Positions 54,148 through 64,000 of a stretch of DNA of 64,000 nt are shown in pieces. A program made the translations under genes and the position numbers. Under the pieces are notes generated by a model that saw only the letters and a program-made list of their open reading frames with translations, did no database searches and was not told the origin of the DNA. Each line of letters opens with the position of its first letter. The stretch's first letter is position 1. Source of the DNA: Campanula takesimana. Its lineage: Eukaryota > Streptophyta > Magnoliopsida > Asterales > Campanulaceae. The stretch covers positions 2,356,001-2,420,000 of the forward strand of contig JAOWBW010000131.1 in assembly GCA_026119855.1 (NCBI GenBank). Direction: 5' to 3'.

Positions 54148-56166
54148 TGTCACGACCCGAAAACCCGTATCTATTTTCTTAGTAGTAAATATTTATTTAT
54201 GTATTTATTTATTTATGTGTGCATTTTGTGTTTTATAATATTTCATGCCTAGCTTTTTAATTGATCAATTGTGCTAAGTGTGAAGTTAGGGGCTTTAGTT
54301 GAAAGAGGGTTATAAGGTTTAGTGTTCAAGGTAGAAGTAGAGGGGTTAATTGTGAAACTATTTTAATATCTCGCCCTAACCTCCCTTCTCCCTCACTCTC
54401 TTCCTCACCAAACACACACACACACACACAGTAATCTCTCTCTCTCTCTCCATTGTTGAGGTAAGAAACTCTCTCCCTTATTCCTTCATTTTGGTCATCT
54501 TTTATTCATCATTTCTTATTACTCCTTTTATATAAAATGTTTAGATCGTCGCTAGGATCGTTTATAGCCAAGAAAATCCAAATTCCATTTCCTTTCATAA
54601 ATTTCAAGTAAGTTACTTTCCCCCTTTTTTATGCTAAAATGTTCATACTAAGCTTATATGATGCTATGTTTACTATATATTGCTTCTTGGTTTGATTTGG
54701 AGTGGATTGGCATTTTATTCATTTTTGTGAGAATTTGATGTTTGAATCATTCTTTGATTGGGTTGTTTAGATGTGATTATATGAGTCCTTTTAGACTTAT
54801 AAGTTGTTTTAGTACCTTAGTATACTAGTTAGAAGTGTTAGATTTTGGTTGAGTTGTGGAATGGTAAGAATTGGTAAGAACCCAGGTCATTTCTGCCGAT
54901 TTCCGGCAGAACAGGGGTAGTGGGCGACCGCCCACTTTTGGGTTGGGCGACTGCCCAGGTGATCAGTCGATTTGGTGGAGAAGGAATGGTTTTGGGCGAC
55001 CGCCCATGATAGTTTTGGGCGACCGCCCATAATGGCTGAACTGAAGATCTTTATTTTGGTTGCTTTAGGAGTCAAGCTTGGTCTAGGCTCGGAGTACTAC
55101 TCTAATTGAGTTAAATGGTCATCGAGGAACACTCTAGTGTTTTAAAATGATTCCTTTGTGAACAAATATGTTGTGGAAATTGACTAAGTATTATTTTGGA
55201 ATTTTTGAACATCTTTTTGATGAATTTTGGATTGGTTTGTCTTTATGATGACTATTTGGCATGGTTCCCTACTTTGGAATCATTGGTTGTTTATTGAGCT
55301 AGTATTTTATTACTTAGCCTTTATTTGAAAGTCCAGCTGGTACTTGTGTTCGAGTCAGGCAATGGATAATATTATAATGGCACGAGCCAAGTCCAGTATA
55401 GTATCGTCCATTGGTTCCTCTTTTCCCCTTCCAGATTGGCATTGGTTGGGATGAGCTAGCTCCCTTTGGTGAGTATTCTAGCTAGTCGTTTGGGTTATGA
55501 CTTTGTGTCATATTCCCCGTGTTACTTTATCGTTGTTACATAGTACCGGTACCGGGGTTGTTATCTTCAGCTGTTTATGCTACTATGAAGATTGGTTGAT
55601 TTGGTTGAAGCTGCGCAGCGATTGTTCTATCCGTTTGGGAAACCTTGGCTTATATCCTTTGTCACTTGTTTATTTCCACTGCTATCTGATAACTGTTATA
55701 TGTTAAGTGCTATGTGAGATTTACTATTGCTTATTGCATTATAACATGTCATATAGTTGCTTAAGTGGCTTATTGAGATTTATCTCACCCCCCTTTCTTT
55801 TTATCTATGTTTTTCCTTAACCCCCCTAGGAGGAAAGTAATAGGACTCGCTGATCACGAGGAGGACGTCGAGAGGGTTCTTAGCTTTTGGGCAGGTTGTT
55901 GTTCGGTTTGCATTACTTAAATGTATAACCTTTGGGATAGTATTACCAAACTGTGACGTCATTAAGAAGTTGTAATATTTTGTATTTTGGTGTAAGCTTG
56001 TGGACTTATACTAGTGGTTTAGTATTGTTGTTAAGCTTTGGATTTCTAAAACCGGGTATCATCTTTTGTATCAAAGCGGAATTTTTATCTTCAGTATTTT
56101 GGTATTTGTTTTTTAAGTCGACGTCCGGCTCGCGAGTTCCCGGCCTGCGGGGTCGGGGCCGCGACA
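54148..56166 (+). repeat. Chromovirus 5' LTR
   Basis: 2019 bp, TGTCACGACC...GCCGCGACA, followed by TGGTATCAGAGC (56169-56180), an initiator tRNA-Met PBS. Dyads TGGGCGACCGCCCA at 54921-54934, 54993-55006 and 55016-55029, plus TGGGCGACTGCCCA at 54944-54957. A (CA)n and (CT)n stretch lies at about 54412-54450. No TATA box identified with confidence. Confidence 0.87.
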
Positions 56167-56286
56167 GTTGGTATCAGAGCTATAGTTTAGCTCTAAGATT
56201 AAGTATGGGTGGACTAGAATGACCTAGGAGGCTAGTTGTGTTCGGGGTGAGTAACGATTGGTGTTTTATGCAGGTACTTGTTCAAA

Positions 56287-57432
56287 ATGGTTAGAGGAAG
56301 GAGTGGGGAAGGTCATATTGGTTCTTCAAATCAAGATGAAGTACGGGAGGAAGCTCGTGCGATGTTTCAGGGTATGTTCGAAGTAGCTATGAAAGCTATA
56401 CATGATCAGAGGCCGAGAGAGGAACAAGCGCCACCACCTCCACAGTATGGGTTGGAACAGTTCTTGAAATTGAAACCGATAGAGTATGATGGAGAGCCTG
56501 ATGTGAAAAAGGCTGAAATGTGGATAGAAGCAATGGAAAAGATCTATGATGTCTTTGGTTGTACGGGTGAAGACAGAGTTTGGTTTGCGGCCTATAAGCT
56601 AGTAGGAGCTGCTGAGCATTGGTGGAAGGTAGTTAAGGCAAGTTGGGACGAGACTCATACACCGTATACTTGGGAACTGTTTGTGAGGAAATTCAAAGAG
56701 CACTTTATTCCTTTAGTCGATCAGAACAGGAAGGAGATTGAGTTCCTAAACTTGGAGCAGAACTTTTTTACAGTGGCTCAGTACTCGTCTAAGTTCACAG
56801 AATTAGCTAGGTATTGTGGCTATCTTGTAGCAACAGAAGAGCAGAAGGCGATGAGGTTCATTAGAGGTTTGAGGACAGCTATCAGAACTCAGCTAATAGC
56901 TCAGAGGATTCAGACTTTTCAGGATGCTGTAGACCGTGCCTACTTGGTAGAGCAAGACATCGGAGAGCACAAGAGAAAGACAGAGGTAGTTAACATGGGT
57001 AAACAAGGAGGTGAGATCAGGGCACAACCACAACAATGTTTTGATAACCGAGGAGACTCAGAAGGACAGTCTCAAGTCAGAGGGCAACCAATACTAAGGA
57101 ATCCAAGTACTACTCCGGGAAACCAAGGGAATCAGAATAGAAGACTTTGTTCTTACTGTCAGAGGGAAGGACATTCTGGGGATCGATGTTGGAAGAAGCA
57201 AGGGAAGTGTGTTAATTGCGGTCAGTTGGGGCACTTCGTGAGAGATTGTCCGAGGTTTAAAGGTCAACCATCGGGGACAGGAGCTGGTACTTTACAGGGT
57301 CAGAAGAGAGATGCAGCAGGGAAGCCTAAGGTTCAAGGAAGAGTTTTTGCTATGAACCAACAGGAGGCTACTGATGATCCTTCAGTGATAGGAGGTATTA
57401 TTTCTGTGTCTAGTGTGAGCCTCGTGCATTAG
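56287..57432 (+). pseudogene. Chromovirus gag
   Basis: Open frame from ATG 56287 (MVRGRSGEGHIG), 381 codons. Capsid region AEMWIEAMEKIYDVFGC, AAYKLVGAAEHWW, FKEHFIPLVDQNRKEIEFLNL; zinc-binding CSYCQREGHSGDRC and then CVNCGQLGHFVRDC (two CCHC knuckles). Typical of Tekay/Del-type plant chromoviruses. It ends at TAG 57430 where the protease is in another frame, a one-base frameshift within the polyprotein. Gag itself is undamaged. Confidence 0.88.
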
Positions 57433-59107
57433 TAGATCCAGGATCATCGCATTCATATATATCTGTGCACTTTGCTTCTTTGCTAAATGCTTCATCTGAG
57501 TCCTTACCTTATGTGTTAGAGGTGTCAACTCCTATGGGAGAATGTTTGGTAACTGATAAGGTGTTTCGTGCTTGTGGTGTACTTATTTGTGGTCATGTTT
57601 TGTATGCGGACTTGGTAGTTCTTCCGATACAAGACTTTGACATCATTTTGGGTATAGATTGGCTGACCAAATATCATGCTTCAGTTGATTGTCGTAAGAA
57701 GGTCGTTACTTTTTCTATTCCTAATATGCATAAGTTTGTGTTTGAGGCTATTCCTTTGGGTAGAAATATTCGTATAATTTCTTATGTGAAAGCTAGGAAA
57801 TTGTTGCATCGTGGTTGTGAGGATTACTTGGCTAGTGTGCTAGATACTATGAAAGAATCACCTGGGTTAGAAAGTGTTCGGGTAGTTAGAGAATTTCCTG
57901 ATGTCTTCTCTTCTGAGTATGATATGCCACCCGATAGAGAGGTAGAGTTCTGTGTGGATTTATTACCAGGTACAGCTCCGATTTCGAAAGCACCTTATAG
58001 AATGGCTCCAGTAGAGTTGAAAGAACTTAAGGTCTAGTTACAGGAGTTGCTTGATAGAGGATTTATTCGACCTAGTGTTTCACCGTGGGGAGCACCGGTA
58101 TTGTTTGAAAGGAAGAAAGACGGTTCGTTGAGATTGTGTATTGATTACAGGAAGTTGAATCAGGTAACGGTGAAGAACAAATATCCTCTACCGCATATTG
58201 ATGATTTATTCGATCAACTTCAAGGGTCAGTGTTATTTTCTAAACTTGATTTGAGGAGTGGGTACCATCAGTTGAAAATTCGATCGGAAGATATTCCGAA
58301 GACTGCTTTTCGCACCCGATATGGTCATTATGAGTTCTTGGTTATGCCGTTTGGGTTGACTAATGCACCAGCTGTGTTTATGGACTTGATGAACAGAATT
58401 TTCCATCCTTATCTTGATATGTTCGTAGTGGTATTCATTGATGATATACTTGTCTATTCCAAATATCGAGAGGAGCACGATCAACATCTGAGGACAGTTT
58501 TATCAGTAATCGTAAAGGAGCAGCTATTCGCAAAGTTTAGTAAGTGTGAATTTTGGCTCGAGAAAGTTTCATTTCTGGGACATGTTATTTCTAAAGATGG
58601 GATTTCTGTGGATCCTTCGAAGATAGAAGCTATTGTTGATTGGAAGAGACCAGAAACAGTGATAGAGATCAGAAGTTTTCTGGGGTTAGCAGGGTACTAC
58701 ATGAGGTTTATAGGAGGGTTTTCACGGATTGCTACACCGATGACTCAGTTGACCCGAAAGAATGTTCCGTTTGAGTGGACCGAGAAGTGTAATAACAGTT
58801 TTGAAGAGTTGAAGAAGAGGTTGACTACTGCACCGATATTAGCATTGCCTAATGGGAACGATGACCTAGTAATTTATAGTGATGCATCGAAGGAAGGCTT
58901 GGGTTGTGTTTTAATGCAGAATGGGAAAGTGATTGCCTATGCTTCGAGGAAGTTGAGTCCGAGTGAACATAATTATCTTACTCACGATATGGAATTGGCA
59001 GCTATTGTATTTTCTCTTCATAAGTGGAAGCACTACCTTTACGGGGCAAAATTTGATATTTTCACGGATCACAAGAGCTTGAAGTATCTTTTCTCCCAGA
59101 AGGAACT
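57433..59107 (+). pseudogene. Chromovirus protease, RT and partial RNase H
   Basis: Frame 57420-58037: protease start RALVDPGSSHSYIS (DPG in place of the catalytic D-T/S-G), DIILGIDWLTKYHASVDC. TAG at 58035 (LKV/LQELL, CAG to TAG). Frame 58038-59107: RT with CIDYRKLNQVTVKNKYPLP, FSKLDLRSGYHQ and the active site FIDDILVYSK; RNase H begins SDASKEGLGCVLMQNG and is cut at FTDHKSLKYLFSQKEL, where the LTR at 59108 starts. Integrase and chromodomain are absent; they may lie beyond the window. Confidence 0.9.
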
Positions 59108-60372
59108 GTGAATACCCCTTTCCGATGAAGCGACGCATGAGAAGTATCTTGTGATTATTATTATTTACAAAAGGGAATATTCATAACGACATTAAAATTA
59201 TGAGAGTCGCCACGCCGTTTTAATTAAAGCCAAAACATTGAAAAAAGCATCTTTAGTGGGTTCGGGGGTCAAATTACAACAAGAGAAGAATATTGAACGT
59301 TATCACTCCTATTGCCCGAATTGATCGGTCTTTCTATCATGATGCGGTGTATGTAGTGTGTTAGTGATTTAGACCGGATCCGAAGATTGCCTACATTCCT
59401 CTCAATGTGAGAAGCTCAGGTCAGCGTAGTTCGCACATGATTAGAATGTGGAGAGATAATAGGGATCATGCATAATGAAGAGGGATGAGAAAGAAACATG
59501 CAGGATGATCACATCCTAGAATAATGACTATGCCATCAATGATATCTCGATGAACATTCATCACATTCATCATGGGAGGATTATTGAACATGGGAGTAAT
59601 TACCTAAAGTTTAGGGTTTAGAAATAGTTCCTAGATCATCCTTGGGTTGATGAACCCTAAATCATCATCGGCTATGAAATAACATGCAAACATGAAGATC
59701 GCAACCCTAAATATAGCATAAATAAGGTTTTAATCTGTGAACACGAAGAACATGCGAAGAACATATTATGAACATATGAATGAACATGCAAAGCATATGA
59801 AGAAACTATGAATAAACATGTAAGAACATGAATATAAAAGATCTACATTAAAAATGATGCAAGAACATGAAGAAAAAGTTAGAAAACTTACCTATGTTGG
59901 CAAGAAATAAACCTTGATCTCCTTGAGTGTTTGAATGCTTAATTAGGGAGCAAAATAATGTTTAAGAACTCTCAAAATCGGATTTAAGACTCTCAAACTC
60001 GGGATCTGCCAAACCAATGGAATGGAATGAGTTTATATAGTAAACTGATGGGAAGATCTGACGGCTGAGATCATCCGGGACAAGGTTGGCCGCCTGGCCA
60101 TGATTGAAGACGGCGACAAGAGTGGCCGCGTGGCCAAAGTTGGGGCGCGGCAATGTTGGCCGCGTGGCCAAAGATGCAGGCTGGCTTGATTCTTAAGCTA
60201 GGGTTTCTGCATGGTTTTAAGGAAACCATAAGTTACCTATTTTGATGGATTTTGTCATAAATGAGGTATTTCGGGAATCCGGGACAAGTCTTTGCGAGGT
60301 TTCTAATTCCTATAAAGTCCTTGTATATTTTGGAAAACCCTAATAAACTCATTTTTAGGTCGGGTACTAATA
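59108..60372 (-). repeat. Tat1-family 3' LTR (element E)
   Basis: 1265 bp, TGTGAATACC...GTACTAATA (terminal CA mutated to TA), homologous to 1489-2615 with indels. Hairpin motif 59389-59432 (+). TATA box GTTTATATAG on + at 60031-60040; dyads at 60086-60100, 60122-60137 and 60156-60171. Inserted in the RNase H of the chromovirus. Polypurine-tract sequence (complement of GAGGGGCTAC) adjoins at 60373. Confidence 0.9.
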
Positions 60373-60432
60373 GTAGCCCCTCGGCGACGCTTCTTGCAAG
60401 GCAATGGAGGGTCGACGATAAAAATAGGAACC

Positions 60433-60537
60433 TGTGGGAGCCCGCGCTCGAAATCTGAACCGCGAAATGATCGTCCCGTGAGGGCGATTCGGGTCCGTTT
60501 CGTGCGCGGGCTCCCACAGTGGCGACTCTGCTGGGGA
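60433..60537 (+). repeat. 86-bp inverted-repeat unit followed by a Tat PBS
   Basis: TGTGGGAGCCCGCGC (60433-60447) and its perfect reverse complement GCGCGGGCTCCCACA (60504-60518) bound an 86-bp segment that begins TG and ends CA. One base later is TGGCGACTCTGCTGGGGA (60520-60537), identical to the Tat1 PBS. It looks like a very short LTR plus PBS in + orientation, or a structured remnant. No partner LTR is seen. Confidence 0.5.
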
Positions 60538-61610
60538 GAAAATCGTCATGAGAAAATATTTATGAGAACGGGCGACTGAGTTCACCGGGGTGAGCTGCCT
60601 ACGTATCCCTCCATGGGAATCAAGTCAAAACGTAGTTCAGGGGAGGTACAACTCAGGCAGGCGAGAAGACCAAGGTGGAACAACAATACTCAAGGATTGA
60701 CGCAAGGTACAATCGGAGCGGGGGGTACATCTCAGAATCCAGGAGATGACCTAATTCAACATCAAAATGAGTCGCATATGACTCTGGGGGATTGGTATTT
60801 GACCAACAAACTGCAAAAATGGGCGACTGAGTTCACCGGGGTGAGCTGCCTACGTATCCCTCCATAGGAATCAAGTCGAGTCGTAGTTCTGACTCGAACC
60901 AACTCAATCAATCCAGAGATGGCTTAAGATCAACATTACTCGAGGATTGACGCAAGGTGCAATCCGAGTTGAGGTACATCTCAAAATCAGGAGACTACCA
61001 GGGGATATAATAACTACTCATCGAGGTCCGGACGCTTTGCGCCCCTCAGGAAAACCAACTCACTCAAAGATCGAGCGCTTCGCGCTAATCAAAAAAGGGG
61101 GTGCAACTCAACATCAAGAGAAGACCAAATAACAGATGACAATTCATAAAACATTCAATCAAAGGATACACTGCTCTCCGAGCTATGTCTAGACCCATCG
61201 GCTTTTGAGTTGTCATGTGATGAGATTTTTTTGCTTTATTAAGCAGTGAACCATCGCTTCGCGTGATCCATTGGCACTGTTTCAGTTTTGACTGAAGTCT
61301 CTCGCGCCTCGGGGAGATGACCCCATCGACTTTGTGTGCCGTGACCTGGAAGTTAGCTTTGCATGCAGTGGCGGATATGATTCGCCTAGACAAAATTTGG
61401 ACCAAATCTGATCGAGCACAAGCTCTCTTTCATTTTGAAGTCGGGATGTTAATCTTTTGCTTTAACTCACTTATTAAAATGACACCGACTCGTGATTAAT
61501 GACCAACAATGAGCCAAACTCGGATTAGAGGGTTGCAGATTGATAAAACCAAGGGGGGCTTATCCACCTAGGGAAGCGTGGAGAAGATAAAATTCTGACT
61601 GGGTCAGAGG
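60538..61610 (+). other. Element E 3' region: two hairpin motifs, direct repeat, no gene
   Basis: GGCGACTGAGTTCACCGGGG plus TGAGCTGC and a hairpin motif occurs twice, 252 bp apart (60571-60638 and 60823-60890); inner stem TCCC/GGGA in the first and TCC/GGA in the second. The remainder (60900-61600) has scattered phrases such as CGCTTCGCG but no coding sequence. Confidence 0.6.
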
Positions 61611-61615
61611 TCAGC

Positions 61616-61800
61616 AGCCGTATGGCTACTGGGGGGGGGGGGCGAGGTTTCTGATCAGTTTCTGGAAATTTCTTGGAATTCGTGCCTTATCCAGGCAAGG
61701 GGGAGGTGTGCACTTCGAGGGAGGCAAGCTGGAACCCTATCTCCGAGCTACTATAAAAGGGGAGGGGGAGTTTCATTAATTTTCATCCCAAACACCTTCT
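61616..61800 (+). promoter_or_regulatory. PMD-E promoter: dyad, TATA box, pyrimidine tract
   Basis: AGCCGTATGGCT at 61616-61627 (variant of the LTR2 dyad, followed by ACT), CTATAAAAGG at 61751-61760, then TCTCCTTCTTTCTTTCC ahead of the ATG at 61845. This is a convincing plant core promoter by consensus. Confidence 0.65.
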
Positions 61801-61844
61801 CCTTCTTTCTTTCCTTGCAATCCCGACCTTCCTTCCCTTTTCAA

Positions 61845-63026
61845 ATGGCTCATCTTGGCCCAACCATGCTTAGCATCGAAGAATACCGCGAGGGACTCAA
61901 CCGTTGGGTGAGTTCCTACTCGAAGAGTGCGCGAGCGGCGCTAGAAGAGACCTTTCATTTGAAACTCCTTTTTGCATTAAGGAGGCTTCCTATCCAATGG
62001 GAGATGATCCGCGGTGCGTCCGTCTTCTGGTCGACAGGTACTCACTTATTTAATTTTACCCAAGATGAGTTGTGTCCTACCTTTGAGGAATTCTGCGCCA
62101 TTACGGGAAACCCAACTCGTGGTAGGGCTATGGTGCCAACTTCTCGCAAGACCCCTGTCCGGTGGCTCGCTGAGGTTTTCGAATTTGATATCGGATTTTC
62201 AAGGAGGCTCCTTCACAGGACCCACTTTGATATCACTTGCTTCCCCGGATTCTATGGTAAGGCTGCCCCTCATAACCCGGAGTATTCTGACCGCAGGGAT
62301 TTTGCCTTAGTCATGTGCCTCTTTGCTGAACTGTTCTTCGTCTCTTATGACGGTTTCATTGATTCAAGAATGGTGGATATTGTTGACTCCTGTAAAGGTG
62401 GTGCCAGTAACGTGATGACTGTCCTTTTGGCAGAAACCTTGCATGGGCTGGACGGTTACTATAACAGGGGTGACGCTTTCACATCGGGCAGCCCTATTTT
62501 GCTGCAAATATGGCTCCAGGAGCATCTCAGAATCATTCGCCCGGTGTCTGATCCAGACTATACCCCTTCCATGCTTCCGAGGCGAGGTTTAAACAGGCAG
62601 AACTGCACTACTGTTAAGGAGTGGGTTGGACACTTTTGGCGGATTAGGTCGGCAGACATCCTGTGGGTGCCTCCGCATTGGAACCCGAGCAGGTACATTA
62701 TCACGAGTGCAGGTCACTCCTTCGTTTGGTTAGCTGGGCTTCGGTCTACCACCTTTTATCTAGGCCAACGGATTTCCCGCCAATTTGGACAAGTCCAAGA
62801 GGTTCCCTTTTCTGACCACCCCATCCCGGCCAATTTGCCCGTGGATGCCAATATTTGCGAATTGTTGAAAGAGCTTTGGTATAGGAACGGTGCGCACGTC
62901 GGCAGAGGCAGACGCCGGAGCGAAGGGGACACATTCTATGAACCCTCTTTGGCGTATCTTGAATGGCTGGGTCCTCAGACTGTTGAAGACAATGCTACCA
63001 TCACAGCATTGGTCTCGGGCTCTTAG
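61845..63026 (+). CDS. PMD-E: intact plant mobile domain protein in element E
   Basis: 393 codons from ATG 61845 (MAHLGPTMLSIEEY); codons upstream are in frame but lack ATG. Signature FWSTGTHLFNFTQDELCPTFEEFCAITG, then AETLHGLDGYYNRG, IWLQEHLRII, ILWVPPHWNP and LAYLEWLGPQ. It lacks the basic tail of PMD1 and PMD-A and ends TITALVSGS, so it may be truncated or a distinct subfamily. No stops or frameshifts. Antisense to the element by LTR orientation. Hairpin motif about 400 nt after the stop (63425-63476). A strong promoter consensus precedes it. Confidence 0.83.
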   Translation: MAHLGPTMLSIEEYREGLNRWVSSYSKSARAALEETFHLKLLFALRRLPIQWEMIRGASVFWSTGTHLFNFTQDELCPTFEEFCAITGNPTRGRAMVPTSRKTPVRWLAEVFEFDIGFSRRLLHRTHFDITCFPGFYGKAAPHNPEYSDRRDFALVMCLFAELFFVSYDGFIDSRMVDIVDSCKGGASNVMTVLLAETLHGLDGYYNRGDAFTSGSPILLQIWLQEHLRIIRPVSDPDYTPSMLPRRGLNRQNCTTVKEWVGHFWRIRSADILWVPPHWNPSRYIITSAGHSFVWLAGLRSTTFYLGQRISRQFGQVQEVPFSDHPIPANLPVDANICELLKELWYRNGAHVGRGRRRSEGDTFYEPSLAYLEWLGPQTVEDNATITALVSGS

Positions 63027-63484
63027 GTCCAGAGATTCTGTCTGGGGATTACTTTTCTCAGATAATGGGTCCCACAGTCTTCCAAAATCAGATAAGCGGG
63101 AATCAATCACACCACGGCCATCGGTCGGGACATCGCAGGGCTGGCCGAGACTTAGCTTCAAGGATTACCCTGCCCGATGCAACCGGATCTGGGAACCAAA
63201 GGGGAGAGAGCTCTTCAGGATTTTTCCAGAGCGTGTTCGACCGCATCAGTCCCTGAATGGAATTTCAGTTATTTTCGCTTTAATCCTTGGTTGCCACGCC
63301 AAGATATTTTTTTTTTTTTATTTGAAAGCTTGTTATGTTTGTTTTTCCTTTTTGAATGTAGTGTTTGCAAGTTCAACGTGGGGAATAAAGTTTTTTTTTT
63401 ATTACTAATGACCGGACATGAAGGTTGCCTACGTTCCTCTTTTACAATGGACTAAGAGGCTCAGGTCAACGTAGTTGGACCCAG
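63027..63484 (+). other. PMD-E 3' region with hairpin motif
   Basis: Hairpin at 63425-63476 (inner stem CCTCTT/AAGAGG, outer CTACGT/ACGTAG). T-runs near 63308 and 63392. No further gene seen. Confidence 0.65.
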
Positions 63485-64000
63485 TGTAGACACCCCGCCT
63501 TGGACCTCTCAACCCGATTGCATACATAGTATTTTTATTTAACTTATTTTTATTAATTTCTGTTACTTCGGTTAAGTTCCTAACTGATTCCGTTAGTTTT
63601 GGACTAAACTGCATAACAGAATTAATTTTTGGGTCATTTCTGTCATTCTGTCATTTTTCGCCCGCGGGCGCTTCCGGCACTGCCAGTGAGCCGCGCACGC
63701 ATCCCGACCCAAAAGCCGGACCCGCGCGCTTCCCACTTTTCTTATTTACAAACATCTTTTCTTGATCACAAACAACCCTTTTTACACCCACATTCATCCC
63801 CCCTTTTCTCATTAACTCCCAATCCCACACTTCTAGCCTTTTCATTAAAACAAAATATTTCCTTTTTATTTTATTTTATTTGATTTTCATTTATTTCTTT
63901 TATTTATTATTTTATTTATCTTATTTTTGATTGGTCAATTCCATTTCACATGGATGATCATCTTTTCCCTCCATCATTTCCCTCTCTTCTTTACCTATAA
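63485..64000 (+). repeat. Possible LTR start, cut by window end
   Basis: TGTAGACACCCCGCC at 63485 is the kind of start seen in plant Gypsy LTRs and begins a change to very AT-rich sequence. The other end is outside the window, so this is tentative. Confidence 0.35.

Noticed and set aside
62890..63408. Open frames overlapping the end of PMD-E
   Set aside because: Shadow frames; no similarity to the C-terminal tails of other PMD proteins that I can see.

Overview
This window looks like nuclear DNA of a flowering plant. It holds no recognisable single-copy host gene. Almost all of it is nested and tandemly rearranged LTR retrotransposons, mostly Ty3/Gypsy of the Tat (Ogre/Retand/Grande-like) type. 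A fragment of plant mitochondrial DNA (nad4, ccmC, a trnI remnant) sits inside one LTR. I cannot name the species.

Layout. (1) 1-1488 and 19681-21232 are two halves of Tat2-A, an element fragment (integrase on +, antisense plant mobile domain gene PMD1 on -). Tat1 (1489-19680, minus orientation) split it and left a 5-bp target duplication ACCTC. Tat1 has both LTRs, a PBS, gag, protease plus G-patch, a broken RT, and two antisense PMD genes: intact PMD-A and spliced but dead PMD-B. Its 5' LTR received a 3-kb mitochondrial insert at 16135-19118. (2) 21233-29681 is Tat2-B, 5' truncated: RT, RNase H, second RNase H, integrase, antisense PMD1, tandem arrays, polypurine tract, 3' LTR. A block with a second PMD gene (PMD2) and the end of a PMD-B-like gene follows (29682-32222). 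(3) 32223-41481 is a second copy of the same arrangement (Tat2-C plus PMD2). (4) 41482-45622 holds two head-to-head LTRs with an initiator-Met PBS, on either side of a 100-N assembly gap. (5) 45845-54147 is Tat2-D in minus orientation, interrupted at 54148 by a chromovirus (LTR, gag, protease, RT, RNase H). At 59108 that element is itself interrupted by a Tat1-family 3' LTR leading into an element with an intact antisense PMD gene (PMD-E). At 63485 something resembling another LTR starts.

How the parts work together. Ten PMD reading frames or fragments occur in 64 kb. Wherever orientation can be read they lie antisense to gag-pol, downstream of and convergent with the integrase end. Two signals recur with them. 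The first is a GC-rich dyad private to each element family; it sits just upstream of the LTR TATA box and again upstream of the antisense PMD genes. The second is a hairpin-within-hairpin motif of about 40-57 bp (CTACG ... CGTAG), present 17 times, always on the PMD-coding strand. In Tat1 the polymerase is ruined but PMD-A is open. I infer an antisense PMD module that may regulate or protect its carrier elements. That function is a hypothesis from arrangement, not something the sequence proves.

All coordinates, alignments and identities were read by eye. Percentages are rough.
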